A stretch of DNA of 64,000 nucleotides from Umezawaea sp049997955 (lineage in GTDB: Bacteria; Actinomycetota; Actinomycetes; Mycobacteriales; Pseudonocardiaceae), in the NCBI GenBank assembly GCA_049997955.1, contig JAEBDY010000012.1:248001-312000 (forward strand), read 5' to 3'. Shown here in pieces: positions 8,944 to 17,037 of the stretch (position 1 is the first letter of the stretch; each line of letters starts with the position of its first letter). The notes beneath the pieces were generated by a model. That model was given only the letters and a program-made list of their open reading frames with translations, ran no database searches and was not told the DNA's origin. Made by a program: the position numbers and the translations under genes.

Positions 8944-9594
8944 CTACCGCTCCTCGGTCGCGGGCCTGCGCAACTGGGTGGCCAGCACGGCCGCCTGGGT
9001 GCGGCGCTGCATGCCGAGCTTGGCCAGCAGGTGCGACACGTAGTTCTTGACGGTCTTCTCGGCCAACGACATCCGCTCGGCGATCTCGCGGTTGGTCAGG
9101 CCGTCGCCGATCAGCTCCAGCACCGCGCGCTCCTGGTCGGACAGGGTGCGGACCGGGTCGCCCTGACCGCGTTCGCGGCGGATCCGGTTCAGCAGCGCGG
9201 AAGTCGTGCGAGCGTCCAGCAGGGACTGTCCGGACGCGACGGTGCGCACGGCGTGGACCAGGTCGTTGCCCAGGATCTGCTTGAGCACGAAACCCGACGC
9301 CCCCGCCATGATCGCGTCGAACAGCGCCTCGTCGTCGGCGAACGACGTCAGCATCAGGCAGTGCAGCCCCGGCTGCCGGGACCGCAGTTCGCGGCACAGT
9401 TCGATGCCGTTGCCGTCGGGCAGCCTGATGTCGAGCACGGCCACGTCGGGGTTCGTGGCGGGGACCCTGGTGAGCGCCTCGGTCACCGACGCCGCCTCAC
9501 CGACGACCACCAGGTCGGTCTCGTCGCTCAACAGGTCCGCGATACCTCGGCGGACGATCTCGTGGTCGTCCACCAGGAACACCTTCGTCACCAT
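8944..9594 (-). CDS. DevR/DosR-like NarL-family response regulator
   Basis: A 216-residue regulator, almost the length of mycobacterial DosR (217). The receiver domain shows FLVDDHEIVRRG, the phospho-acceptor D55 in VAVLDIRLPDG, the switch T83 and K105 in GFVLKQILG. The C-terminal LuxR-type helix-turn-helix has LTNREIAERMSLAEKTVKNY. I use the ATG at 9592-9594, preceded by GGGGAGGTG. The VLKQILGNDL and LSDQERAVLELIG segments are characteristic of DosR relatives. It probably receives phosphate from the DevS-like kinase and controls the surrounding stress genes through GGGAC-N-CCC boxes; the binding sites are inferred. Confidence 0.93.
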   Translation of the reverse strand: MVTKVFLVDDHEIVRRGIADLLSDETDLVVVGEAASVTEALTRVPATNPDVAVLDIRLPDGNGIELCRELRSRQPGLHCLMLTSFADDEALFDAIMAGASGFVLKQILGNDLVHAVRTVASGQSLLDARTTSALLNRIRRERGQGDPVRTLSDQERAVLELIGDGLTNREIAERMSLAEKTVKNYVSHLLAKLGMQRRTQAAVLATQLRRPATEER

Positions 9595-9716
9595 CCGGAC
9601 ACCTCCCCGGTCGCACGATACGCCCTGGTCGACCACACGGTGCTCGTGCCCGCCGGAGGCGACCAGAGCCCAAAGACCCTGCCCGGCCCGCCGACCGGCG
9701 CGATGTCGGGTGACTT

Positions 9717-9730
9717 GGGACGGCGTTCCC
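9717..9730. promoter_or_regulatory. GGGAC-N6-CCC box before universal stress gene
   Basis: GGGACGGCGTTCCC keeps the outer GGGAC and CCC of a DosR-type box but not the centre. A possible -10 (TAGCGT, 9747-9752) follows, which would place the box over the -35 region, where activating DosR sites usually lie. The degenerate centre keeps the call tentative. Confidence 0.3.
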
Positions 9731-9782
9731 CGGCGTGATTTCGCCCTAGCGTGGGAACCACCACCGAGCCGAGGAGATCGCC

Positions 9783-10664
9783 ATGGACCGCAACCCGGTC
9801 GCACCACCCGTCGTCGTCGGCGTCGACGGTTCGCCGTCCGCGCTGCACGCCGTCGCCTGGGCGGCGGAGGAGTGCGCCCGGCACCGCGTGCCGTTGCGGC
9901 TCGTCCACTCCTACTTCCTGCCCACGCAGGGCTACCCGAACATGATCGTGAACGCGAGCGAGGTCCTCGCCGCGTTCGAAGCGCAGGGCAGGCTGTGGCT
10001 CGCCGAGGCGGAAGCCGCCGCCCTCGCGGTCGCTCCCGGCATCGCGGTCGAGACCGCGCTCTTCTCCGGCTCGTCGATCCCGCTGCTGATCGAGGAGAGC
10101 TCGAACGCCAGGTCGGTCGTGCTCGGCTCACGGGGACTCGGCGGCTTCACCGGTCTGCTGGTCGGTTCGACGGCCGTGGCGCTCTCCGCCCACGCGCACT
10201 GCCCCGTCGTGGTCGTGCGCGACCGCACCGCGGTCGACGGCCCGGTCGTGGTGGGTGTCGACGGGTCCCCGGCGAGCGAGTCCGCCATCGGGTTCGCGTT
10301 CGAGGCGGCGTCGATGAGCGGCTCGGTCCTGACCGCCGTGCTGTCGTGGACCGACGTGCTGGTCGAGAGCGCCTACCAGTCGACCCGGTTCTCGATGGAC
10401 TGGTCCGAGGTCGAGGCCGGGCAGCAGCGGTTGTTGGCGGAGCGCCTGGCGGGCTGGCAGGAGAAGTACCCGGACGTCGTGGTGGACCGCGTGGTCGTGC
10501 GCGACCGGCCGGTCCGCGCACTGGTCCGGGCCGCCGAGCACGCGCGGTTGCTCGTGGTGGGCAGTCACGGGCGAGGCGGGTTCACCGGGATGCTGCTGGG
10601 GTCGACCAGCCAGGCGCTCGTGCACCACGCGCCGTGCCCCGTCGCCGTGGTGCGCTCGGCCTGA
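9783..10664 (+). CDS. Tandem-domain universal stress protein
   Basis: A 293-residue protein made of two UspA domains. Each begins with a Walker-like VVVGVDGSPS/A strand and ends with the ATP-binding pattern GSRGLGGFTGLLVGSTAVAL (first) or GSHGRGGFTGMLLGSTSQAL (second), followed by CPVVVVR or CPVAVVR. These G2xG9xGS motifs mark the nucleotide-binding subclass. Mycobacterial homologues such as Rv2623 belong to the DosR regulon and affect growth arrest. The ATG has GAGGAG upstream. Expression from the 9.6-9.8 kb intergenic region, shared with the divergent regulator gene, is likely. Confidence 0.93.
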   Translation: MDRNPVAPPVVVGVDGSPSALHAVAWAAEECARHRVPLRLVHSYFLPTQGYPNMIVNASEVLAAFEAQGRLWLAEAEAAALAVAPGIAVETALFSGSSIPLLIEESSNARSVVLGSRGLGGFTGLLVGSTAVALSAHAHCPVVVVRDRTAVDGPVVVGVDGSPASESAIGFAFEAASMSGSVLTAVLSWTDVLVESAYQSTRFSMDWSEVEAGQQRLLAERLAGWQEKYPDVVVDRVVVRDRPVRALVRAAEHARLLVVGSHGRGGFTGMLLGSTSQALVHHAPCPVAVVRSA

Positions 10665-10713
10665 CAGTCCACAAAGGACGAACGTCGACGTCCTCACGGA
10701 GACGGACCCTCGA

Positions 10714-10738
10714 CGCGCGTTCCCGCCGGGAGCGCGCG
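10714..10738 (+). terminator. 11-bp stem-loop after the stress protein gene
   Basis: CGCGCGTTCCC (10714-10724) pairs with 10728-10738 (one G-T wobble) around a three-base loop, about 50 bases after the stop codon. It may end the upstream transcript. Confidence 0.45.
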
Positions 10739-10848
10739 TTCGGCGTACGGTGAGCACACCGGGAGCACCCCGCGCGTCGCGCGTCCGAGCCGACGCCGTC
10801 CCCGGCGCATCCCACGGCGGTCGAACGACCGCGGACGGGACCACCACC

Positions 10849-11289
10849 ATGGCGCACGACCACACCTTCACCTTTCCCCCCGCCGACGCGAAGCACCCGC
10901 TCCGGCTGCGGCTCAAGCCCAAGGCCGCGCCGACCGGGCACGTCGACGGGGCCTGGTGGCCGCGGACCCGCGACCTGGCGGCGGAACTGCCGGAACTGGC
11001 CGAGGTGCTGGGGGTCCGGCTCGGAGCCGTGTCACGGGTCGCGTACGCGATGTCGGGGTGGGACGACACCCCGCGCCGCGTCGAGGTCGACGGCCAGGTG
11101 GTCCGGCTGGAGGGCTTCCACGTCCAGGACGGCGACGTCGTCCACCTGACCGGGGCGGACGAGCGGCGCATCAGCCTGCTGGTCGTGCCGCCGGGGCTGA
11201 GCGAGGCGGCCGGGCACGACGCGATGACGACCGCTTCCGGGCGCGGCAACGCGGACAGCCCCGCCGACATCCTGGCCGCCGTCGGCTAG
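10849..11289 (+). CDS. DUF5994 family protein
   Basis: A 146-residue protein of the actinobacterial DUF5994 family, recognised from RLRLKPKAAPTGHVDGAWWPRTRDLAAELP near the N-terminus and the central SRVAYAMSGWDDTPRRVEVDG. No catalytic motif is apparent and the role is unknown. I start at the ATG at 10849; the longer frame upstream is Arg/Pro/Ala-rich and does not match the family. DUF5994 genes commonly accompany universal stress genes in actinobacteria, in line with the position here. A strong hairpin follows at 11299. Confidence 0.75.
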   Translation: MAHDHTFTFPPADAKHPLRLRLKPKAAPTGHVDGAWWPRTRDLAAELPELAEVLGVRLGAVSRVAYAMSGWDDTPRRVEVDGQVVRLEGFHVQDGDVVHLTGADERRISLLVVPPGLSEAAGHDAMTTASGRGNADSPADILAAVG

Positions 11290-11298
11290 CACGCGAAA

Positions 11299-11335
11299 CC
11301 GGTCCCGCGCGGGCGTTCCCGCCCACCGGGACCGG
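11299..11335. terminator. Bidirectional terminator hairpin
   Basis: CCGGTCCCG (11299-11307) pairs with CGGGACCGG (11327-11335), and an inner stem GGGCG/CGCCC closes over a TTCC loop. It lies between the converging DUF5994 and CBS-BON genes and could serve both. Confidence 0.75.
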
Positions 11336-11347
11336 CGCGGTTGGTGC

Positions 11348-11968
11348 TCAGACCGTCTGGTCGGCCCGTGCGGTCACCTCGACCGACTGGACGCCGGGCA
11401 CCGCTTGCGCCAGCACCGTCGCGACGTGCCGGTCGGTGTCGTCGTCGAACTCGTCGAGGACCCGCACGACCCCGTCGCGGACGGACACCGTCCAGCGGTC
11501 GCCGCCCGCGTAGGCGGCCAGCTGGTGGCGCACGTCGGCGACGATGGCCAGGTCGTCCCGCGCGATGGTCCGCAGCAGGTCGCGGCGGGTGACGATGCCG
11601 ACGACCCGTGACCCGTCGACGATCGGGACGCTGCGGATGTTCTCGTGCAGCATCACCTTGGCCAACTCGGCCGCGTCGGCGTGCCGGGGCAGCGCGGTGA
11701 CCGGGCTGCTCATCACCAGGCCGACCGTGTCGGGGGCGTGCGGCCGCGGCACGTCGTCGTGCTCGCGCCAGAGGGAGGCCCGCGGATCGGGCAGGATCCG
11801 GTCCCGCATCAGGTCCGCCTCGGTCACGACGCCGAGCAGCCGGTCGTCCTGGTCCACCACGGGCAGCGCGGTGAAGCCGTGCGTGGCGAGCAGTGCGGTC
11901 GCCGCCTTGGCGGGCGTCTCCGGCCGAACCTTGACGACCGGGCTGGACATGATGTCTTCCGCGCGCAT
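11348..11968 (-). CDS. CBS-BON domain protein
   Basis: A 206-residue protein with two CBS domains and a C-terminal BON domain. The first CBS starts at the very N-terminus (MRAEDIMSSPVVKVRPE, LPVVDQDDRLLGVVTEADL), the second at about residue 85 (VMSSPVTALPRHADAAELA, SVPIVDGSRVVGIVTRRDLLR). The BON part (about 135-200) reads VADVRHQLAAYAGGDRWTVSVRDGVVRVLDEF. Such proteins bind adenine nucleotides; the mycobacterial CBS protein Hrp1 (Rv2626c) is a DosR-regulon member. It starts nine bases after the upstream universal stress gene and is co-transcribed with it. Confidence 0.92.
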   Translation of the reverse strand: MRAEDIMSSPVVKVRPETPAKAATALLATHGFTALPVVDQDDRLLGVVTEADLMRDRILPDPRASLWREHDDVPRPHAPDTVGLVMSSPVTALPRHADAAELAKVMLHENIRSVPIVDGSRVVGIVTRRDLLRTIARDDLAIVADVRHQLAAYAGGDRWTVSVRDGVVRVLDEFDDDTDRHVATVLAQAVPGVQSVEVTARADQTV

Positions 11969-11977
11969 CGTGGACTC

Positions 11978-12736
11978 CTAGTTTCCGTCGAGGGTGGGCA
12001 CCGGTCGGTGCGCGTGCGCGCCGACCAGCAGCACCGGGATCGTGCTGTGGCGCAGCAGGGACCGGCCGACCGAGTGCACGCCGCCGTGCGAGCCCACGAC
12101 CACCGCGGAGCCGAAGCGCGCGTGCCACGCCAGTCCCTTGGCGGGTGAGCCGTCGATCAGCTCCGTGCGCATCCGCACACCGGGGTGCCGGTTCGCGGCC
12201 TCGGTGATCGCACCGCGGATGGTGTCGGAGCCGGTGTCGTCGGACCGCGGGGCGCACCGGACGACCGTGACCCCGACGTCGAGCCGCTCGGCCACGGCGA
12301 ACGCCAGTGCCAGCAGGTCCGGCAGGTGGTCGGAGTCGTGGACTCCGACCACCACCGGGTGGTCGGAGTCGAAGGCCCGGACACCGCGGGGGACGGCGAC
12401 GACGGGGCAGGACGCCCGCGTGCTCACCGCCGTCGCCACCGGCGGCCTGCGCAGTTCGGCGAACGCGCTGCGCGGTCGGTGGCCGACCACGATGAGGTGG
12501 GCGGTCTCGGACTCGGCGACGAGGACGTCGGCCACCGGTCCCGTCGTGAACTCCTGGCGCACCTCGACGTCCGGGTGCACCGATCCGATCGGGTCCACCA
12601 CGGACAGCAGGTCGGGGGTGTTGTGGACGAGCCGCAGCGGCAGTCCGCACCGACGGGCGTAGTCCGCGGCCCACCACACGGCGTCCGTGCCCGCGGACAT
12701 GTCGACCACCACCGGCCCGTTGCTCACGTTGCTCAT
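11978..12736 (-). CDS. Tandem-domain universal stress protein, divergent
   Basis: A 252-residue protein with two UspA-like domains, less conserved than the one at 9.8 kb. The first domain (GPVVVDMSAGTDAVWWAADYARR, then LIVVGHRPRSAFAEL) has lost the GxxGS nucleotide motif, while the second (PVVVGVHDSDHLPDLLALAFAV, VVVGSHGGVHSVGRSLLRHSTIPVLLV) keeps a diverged one. ATP binding is therefore doubtful. It is the first gene of a two-gene leftward operon with the CBS-BON gene; two DevR-like boxes lie 35-105 bases upstream of its ATG. Confidence 0.85.
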   Translation of the reverse strand: MSNVSNGPVVVDMSAGTDAVWWAADYARRCGLPLRLVHNTPDLLSVVDPIGSVHPDVEVRQEFTTGPVADVLVAESETAHLIVVGHRPRSAFAELRRPPVATAVSTRASCPVVAVPRGVRAFDSDHPVVVGVHDSDHLPDLLALAFAVAERLDVGVTVVRCAPRSDDTGSDTIRGAITEAANRHPGVRMRTELIDGSPAKGLAWHARFGSAVVVGSHGGVHSVGRSLLRHSTIPVLLVGAHAHRPVPTLDGN

Positions 12737-12772
12737 GACCCCACCCTGCGCGCGGCGGCTGCGGGGGGACAC

Positions 12773-12786
12773 GGACGAAGGTCCCC
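12773..12786. promoter_or_regulatory. DevR-like box 1 (GGACGAAGGTCCCC)
   Basis: On the minus strand this reads GGGGACCTTCGTCC. With its neighbour 50 bases away it shares the core GGGGACCTTCG, similar to the DosR core GGGACTWWAGTCCC. It lies about 43 bases upstream of the leftward stress-protein start, an activator-like spacing. Confidence 0.45.
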
Positions 12787-12822
12787 CCGCGGCAGGGCCC
12801 TTCTCCGCGCCGCCGAACGGAC

Positions 12823-12838
12823 GGGGTCGAAGGTCCCC
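12823..12838. promoter_or_regulatory. DevR-like box 2 (GGGGTCGAAGGTCCCC)
   Basis: Second copy of the same motif in the same orientation; on the minus strand GGGGACCTTCGACCCC. It keeps GGGAC, the TT centre and CCC of the DosR consensus. Two boxes about five helical turns apart, between divergent stress-protein genes, suggest cooperative binding. Confidence 0.5.
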
Positions 12839-12986
12839 GGTGCGACAGGGCTCCCGCCACTCACCAGGAGGCCCGAATGGGACCAGGCTCGGTGGTGAGC
12901 GCGGGAGGAACCGACCGCGGGACGGGCGACGTGCACAACGGACACGCGCCCGCCTCGCACACCCGTGGAGGAGAGGAAGCAGAGCC

Positions 12987-13469
12987 ATGAAGGTGGACGA
13001 CATCACCCCGATCGTGATCGGCGTCGACGGTTCCCCCGCGTCCGACCGGGCGCTGGCCTGGGCGGTGGACGAGGCGATCATCCGCGGCTGTCCGGTGCAC
13101 GTGGTCAACGCGTGGGACTACGAACCGCTGGCCGACTGGGAGGAGACGGCCGGGGCGGCCGCGCTCCTGAGGTCCGAGACGCTGGTGGACAAGGCGTTGA
13201 ACGCCGCCTCGCTCGAACGCCCGCGGCTCCCCGTCGTCATCCGGAAGAGCCTCCGGGGCGACCCGGCGGAGGTGCTGGCCGCCGCCGCGCGGGGCAACGC
13301 GCTCCTCGTCGTCGGCTCGCACGCGGGACACCGGGTGCGCGACCTCGTGCTCGGCTCGACGAGCGCGCGGTGCCTGCGGCACGCGTCGGTGCCGGTCGTG
13401 GTCATCCCCTTCACGACCGTGACCGCCCCGCCCGTGCCCGAGGCAGACCATGCCGCTGACCACAGCTGA
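12987..13469 (+). CDS. Single-domain universal stress protein
   Basis: A 160-residue UspA protein. It opens with PIVIGVDGSPASDRALAWAVDEAI and carries the nucleotide pattern VVGSHAGHRVRDLVLGSTSARCLRHASVPVVVI near the C-terminus. The ATG at 12987 follows a GGAGAGGAAG stretch. Its last 20 bases overlap the start of the P-type ATPase gene, so the two are transcribed and probably translated together; this suggests a link between the stress protein and the cation pump. Confidence 0.9.
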   Translation: MKVDDITPIVIGVDGSPASDRALAWAVDEAIIRGCPVHVVNAWDYEPLADWEETAGAAALLRSETLVDKALNAASLERPRLPVVIRKSLRGDPAEVLAAAARGNALLVVGSHAGHRVRDLVLGSTSARCLRHASVPVVVIPFTTVTAPPVPEADHAADHS

Positions 13470-16053
13470 CCGCCCGTCGGTCGACCGCCACGCGATGCCC
13501 GTGCCCGACGTGGTGCGGCTCGTGGGAACCGACGCGGACCACGGCCTGTCGGGAGCGGTCGCGGCCCGCAGGCTCGCCGAACTCGGGCCGAACACCCTGC
13601 CGCCGCAGCACCGGCGGAGCTGGGTGGTCCGGGTGCTGGAGCAGCTGAACCACCCGCTGATCTACGTGCTGCTCGTGGCCGCGGCGGTGACCGCGGCCCT
13701 CGGCGAGACCGTGGACGCCTCGGTGGTGTTCGCCGTCGTGGTCGTCAACGCCGCGATCGGGTTCATCCAGGAGGCCAGGGCGGAGAAGGCGCTGGACGCG
13801 CTGGTGGCGATGGTCCGCACCGAGGCCACCGTGCTGCGCGACGGCGTGACCTCGAAGGTGCCCTCTGGCGACCTGGTGGTCGGCGACGTCGTCGTGCTGG
13901 AGGCGGGGGACAAGGTGCCCGCCGACCTGCGGCTCGCGCACGCGGCCGAACTCGGGATCGACGAGTCAGCGCTCACCGGCGAATCCCTGCCGGTGACGAA
14001 GGATCCGCGCCCGCTGCCGCCGGACGCCGTGCTGGCCGACCGGCTGAACATGGCCTACTCCAGCACGCTGGTCACCGCGGGGGTCGGGCGCGGCGTGGTC
14101 GTCGCCACCGGCTCCGACACCGAGATCGGCCACGTGCACCGGCTCGTCGGCACCACCGCGACGGTGCCGACCCCGTTGACCCGCAAGCTCGCCCGGTTCA
14201 GCAAGCTGCTCACGATGGTGATCCTCGGACTGGCCGCGATCAGCGTCGCGATCGGCCTGGTGCGCGGCGAACCCCTGGGCGCCATGGTGACCGCCGCCGT
14301 CGCGCTGGCCGTCGGCGCCATCCCCGAAGGACTCCCCGCCGCCGTCACGGTGACCCTCGCGATCGGCGTCGCCAGGATGGCCCGCCGCAACGCCGTCGTC
14401 CGACGGCTGCCCGCCGTGGAGACGCTGGGCAGCACCACGATGATCTGCACCGACAAGACCGGCACGCTCACCGCGAACGCGATGACCGTCCGGACCGCCG
14501 TGGTCGACGGCCGCCACCACGACCTGACCGGCATCGGCTACGACCCGGACGGCCGGGTGCAGCCGCCCGCGGACGCGGCGCTGCGCGAGTGCCTGCTGGC
14601 CGGACTCGCGTGCAACGACGCGCGGATCGTCCACGAGGACGGGAAGTGGACGGCCGTCGGCGACCCCACCGAGGCCGCGCTCGTCGTGTCCGCGCGCAAG
14701 GCGGGCCTCGGCGCGGAGGACGTGCCGCCCCGGATCGGCGTGCTGCCGTTCACCGCGGAACGCCGGTACATGGCGACGCTGCACCCCGGTGGACTCGTGT
14801 ACCTCAAGGGTGCCGCGGAGCGGATCGCGGAGCTGGCGGGTGAGTCGTCGGACGCCGACGACCTGGCGAGCGAAGGCCTGCGCGTGCTCGCGTTCGCCTC
14901 GGCCCGCCTGCCGGAGGGAGCCGAGCTGACCGAGGAGGCGTTGCGGGGCAAGGTGGTCCCGCTCGGGTTGCAGGCGATGCACGATCCGCCGCGACCCGAG
15001 GCGGTCGACGCCGTGCTGGCCTGCCGCGCGGCGGGGATCGAGGTCCGGATGATCACCGGCGACCACCCGGCCACGGCCCGCGCCATCGCCGAGCACTTCG
15101 GCATCCCGGCCGACGCCGTGCACGCCAGGGTGTCGCCGGAGGAGAAGCTCCGGCTCGTCACGGAGTTCCAGGCGCAGGGCCACGTCGTGGCGATGACCGG
15201 TGACGGGGTGAACGACGCTCCCGCGCTGCGACGCGCGGACATCGGTGTCGCGATGGGCGTCGGCGGGACCGAGGTGGCCAAGCAGGCGGCGGACATGGTG
15301 CTGGCCGACGACGACTTCTCCACGATCCGGGCGGCGGTGGAGGAGGGGCGCGCGGTCTTCGACAACCTGCGCAAGTTCATCATCTGGACGCTGCCGACGA
15401 ACATGGCCGAGGGCCTGGTGATCCTCGCCGCGGTCGTGCTCGGCACGGCGCTGCCGATCCTGCCGGTGCAGATCCTGTGGATCAACATGACGACGGCGGT
15501 CGCGCTGGGGCTGACGCTGGCGTTCGAGCCGCGCGAGCCGGACGTGATGCGCAGGCCGCCGCTGCCGCCGTCCCTTCCGCTGCTGACCGGTGAGGTGGTG
15601 CGGCGGATCGCGTTCGTGTCGGTGATCCTGCTCGCGGGCGCGTTCGGCGCGTTCTACTGGCAGCTCTCCTCCGGGGCGTCGCTCGACCAGGCCCGCACGG
15701 TCGCGGTCAACGCGTTCGTGGCCGCCCAGATCGCCTACCTGGTCAACTGCCGTTCGCTGGTGCACCTCCGGCCGCGGGTCGGGTTCCTGAGCAACCCGTG
15801 GCTGCTGGTCGGGATCGGCACGACCGTCGTGCTGCAACTGCTGTTCACCTACACGCCGACGATGAACACCCTGTTCCACACCGCGCCCATCGGGTGGAGC
15901 GCCTGGGCGTTCATCGCCGTGGTGGCCGGTCTGGCCTACCTGCTCGTGGAACTCGACAAGTGGCGGCAGCGCCGCTCCCACACCGCCGGGCCGTGCTCCA
16001 GAGGGAGCGGACCGGCCCACCGGGCAGGTCCGCGTACCGGTCCTCGGTGGTGA
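13450..16053 (+). CDS. P2-type cation-transporting ATPase (CtpF-like)
   Basis: An 867-residue membrane pump with an N-terminal cation-ATPase domain (LSGAVAARRLAELGPNTL), a TM pair at about 60-100, the actuator motif ALTGESLPVTK, the phosphorylation site D335 in CTDKTGTLT, the hinge TGDGVNDAPALRRADIGVAMG, and six C-terminal TM segments. The layout matches Ca2+/Mn2+-type P2 ATPases; mycobacterial CtpF is a close functional parallel and is DosR-controlled. The last ~25 residues (after VELDKWRQRR) are an Arg/Gly/Pro-rich tail unlike the family, and run into degenerate DNA, so the original C-terminus may be altered. Transported ion: probably Ca2+, not certain. Confidence 0.92.
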   Translation: MPLTTADRPSVDRHAMPVPDVVRLVGTDADHGLSGAVAARRLAELGPNTLPPQHRRSWVVRVLEQLNHPLIYVLLVAAAVTAALGETVDASVVFAVVVVNAAIGFIQEARAEKALDALVAMVRTEATVLRDGVTSKVPSGDLVVGDVVVLEAGDKVPADLRLAHAAELGIDESALTGESLPVTKDPRPLPPDAVLADRLNMAYSSTLVTAGVGRGVVVATGSDTEIGHVHRLVGTTATVPTPLTRKLARFSKLLTMVILGLAAISVAIGLVRGEPLGAMVTAAVALAVGAIPEGLPAAVTVTLAIGVARMARRNAVVRRLPAVETLGSTTMICTDKTGTLTANAMTVRTAVVDGRHHDLTGIGYDPDGRVQPPADAALRECLLAGLACNDARIVHEDGKWTAVGDPTEAALVVSARKAGLGAEDVPPRIGVLPFTAERRYMATLHPGGLVYLKGAAERIAELAGESSDADDLASEGLRVLAFASARLPEGAELTEEALRGKVVPLGLQAMHDPPRPEAVDAVLACRAAGIEVRMITGDHPATARAIAEHFGIPADAVHARVSPEEKLRLVTEFQAQGHVVAMTGDGVNDAPALRRADIGVAMGVGGTEVAKQAADMVLADDDFSTIRAAVEEGRAVFDNLRKFIIWTLPTNMAEGLVILAAVVLGTALPILPVQILWINMTTAVALGLTLAFEPREPDVMRRPPLPPSLPLLTGEVVRRIAFVSVILLAGAFGAFYWQLSSGASLDQARTVAVNAFVAAQIAYLVNCRSLVHLRPRVGFLSNPWLLVGIGTTVVLQLLFTYTPTMNTLFHTAPIGWSAWAFIAVVAGLAYLLVELDKWRQRRSHTAGPCSRGSGPAHRAGPRTGPRW

Positions 16054-16330
16054 AGTCGCGGGGAGCGCCCGCCGCGGTGAGCAGGACCCGTGCCGCACCG
16101 TGGTTCCGCGGTCGGTCAGCGCGAGGTCGAACGAGTCGTCGCCGACCGCCGTCCAGACCACGGGCAGCCGCAGCAGCATCGACGTCGTCGTCGAACCGGC
16201 TGCGCAAGCTCATGGCGTCGTCGGACGCGCTGCGCCCACGAGGTCGACCGCGGGTGTTCGGGTAGCGGGGATCGGGGTCGCACCAGGACGATGCGCTCGG
16301 CTTGGCCGTCCGGGCGGAGTCCGACCACCC
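15990..16330 (-). pseudogene. Possible decayed gene remnant
   Basis: On the minus strand, protein-like stretches appear in different frames: LRLPVVWTAVGDDSFDLALTD in one and VLLTAAGAPRDFTTEDRYADL in another, a few bases apart, each flanked by non-protein-like Arg-rich sequence. Together they look like one beta-rich domain split by a frameshift (perhaps DUF6544-like, low confidence). The downstream end runs into the ATPase 3' end. The rest of the 16054-16452 gap holds nothing else I can support. Confidence 0.35.
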
Positions 16331-16452
16331 CGCCCGGCGGGGACCTGTCGGGAGACCGTCCCTACTTCGATCGACGCGCGCGGCAGGAACCGTTCGAAGA
16401 TTGTCACTCCTGCCACTGCCGAGACCCGCGAGGCCGTGCGAACGTAAGAACC

Positions 16453-16884
16453 ATGACGGACACGGTGTTCGACCCGCACGCCCTGCTCGCGCGGAGCCGG
16501 ATCGGTGTGCTGGCGACGATCAAGTCCGACGGCCGCCCCCAGCTCTCCCCGGTCCAGCCGTTCTACGACCGGACCGCCGGTGTCGTGCACGTGTCGACGA
16601 CCGCGGGCACGGCGAAGATCGCGAACCTGCGCCGGGACCCGCGGGCCACGCTGGAGGTCACCAGCTCGGACGGCTGGGCCTGGGCGACCGTCGAGGGCAT
16701 CGCGAAGGTCACCGGTCCCGGAACCGACCCGAACGGGCCCGAGGTCCAGGCGCTGGTGGACTACTACCGCGCCGCCGCGGGCGAGCACCCGGACTGGGAC
16801 GAGTACCGGTCGGTCATGGTGGCCGACCGCCGGGTGCTGATGACGATGACGGTCGACAAGGTGTACGGCACCAGGCTCGACTGA
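16453..16884 (+). CDS. PPOX-class (pyridoxamine oxidase-fold) F420-type oxidoreductase
   Basis: A 143-residue split-barrel protein. It shows the pattern of the F420-dependent PPOX group: DPHALLARSRIGVLATIKSDGRPQLSPV, then AKIANLRRDPRATLEVTSSDGWAWATVEG, and a C-terminal VMVADRRVLMTMTVDKVYG. Substrate unknown; the family includes biliverdin and quinone reductases. The ribosome site before the ATG is weak (AAGAA). A related split-barrel protein is part of the mycobacterial dormancy response, so it may be the last member of the island. Confidence 0.85.
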   Translation: MTDTVFDPHALLARSRIGVLATIKSDGRPQLSPVQPFYDRTAGVVHVSTTAGTAKIANLRRDPRATLEVTSSDGWAWATVEGIAKVTGPGTDPNGPEVQALVDYYRAAAGEHPDWDEYRSVMVADRRVLMTMTVDKVYGTRLD

Positions 16885-17037
16885 CCTCTCCCACCTCGGT
16901 TCCCGCCGTCCGTCCCGACCCGGTGGTCGGCACAGGCGGCGGAATCCGGTTCACGCGCCGGGCCGCGTTCCGCTGTCCTGGTTCGCGCCGGACGTGATGT
17001 GGCAGGCGCGGGCCACCCGTGGTCGGGATCCCGCGCG

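Noticed and set aside
16350..16362. GGGAGACCGTCCC as a DevR box before the PPOX gene
   Set aside because: The spacing between half-sites is one base too short, and it lies in degenerate DNA.
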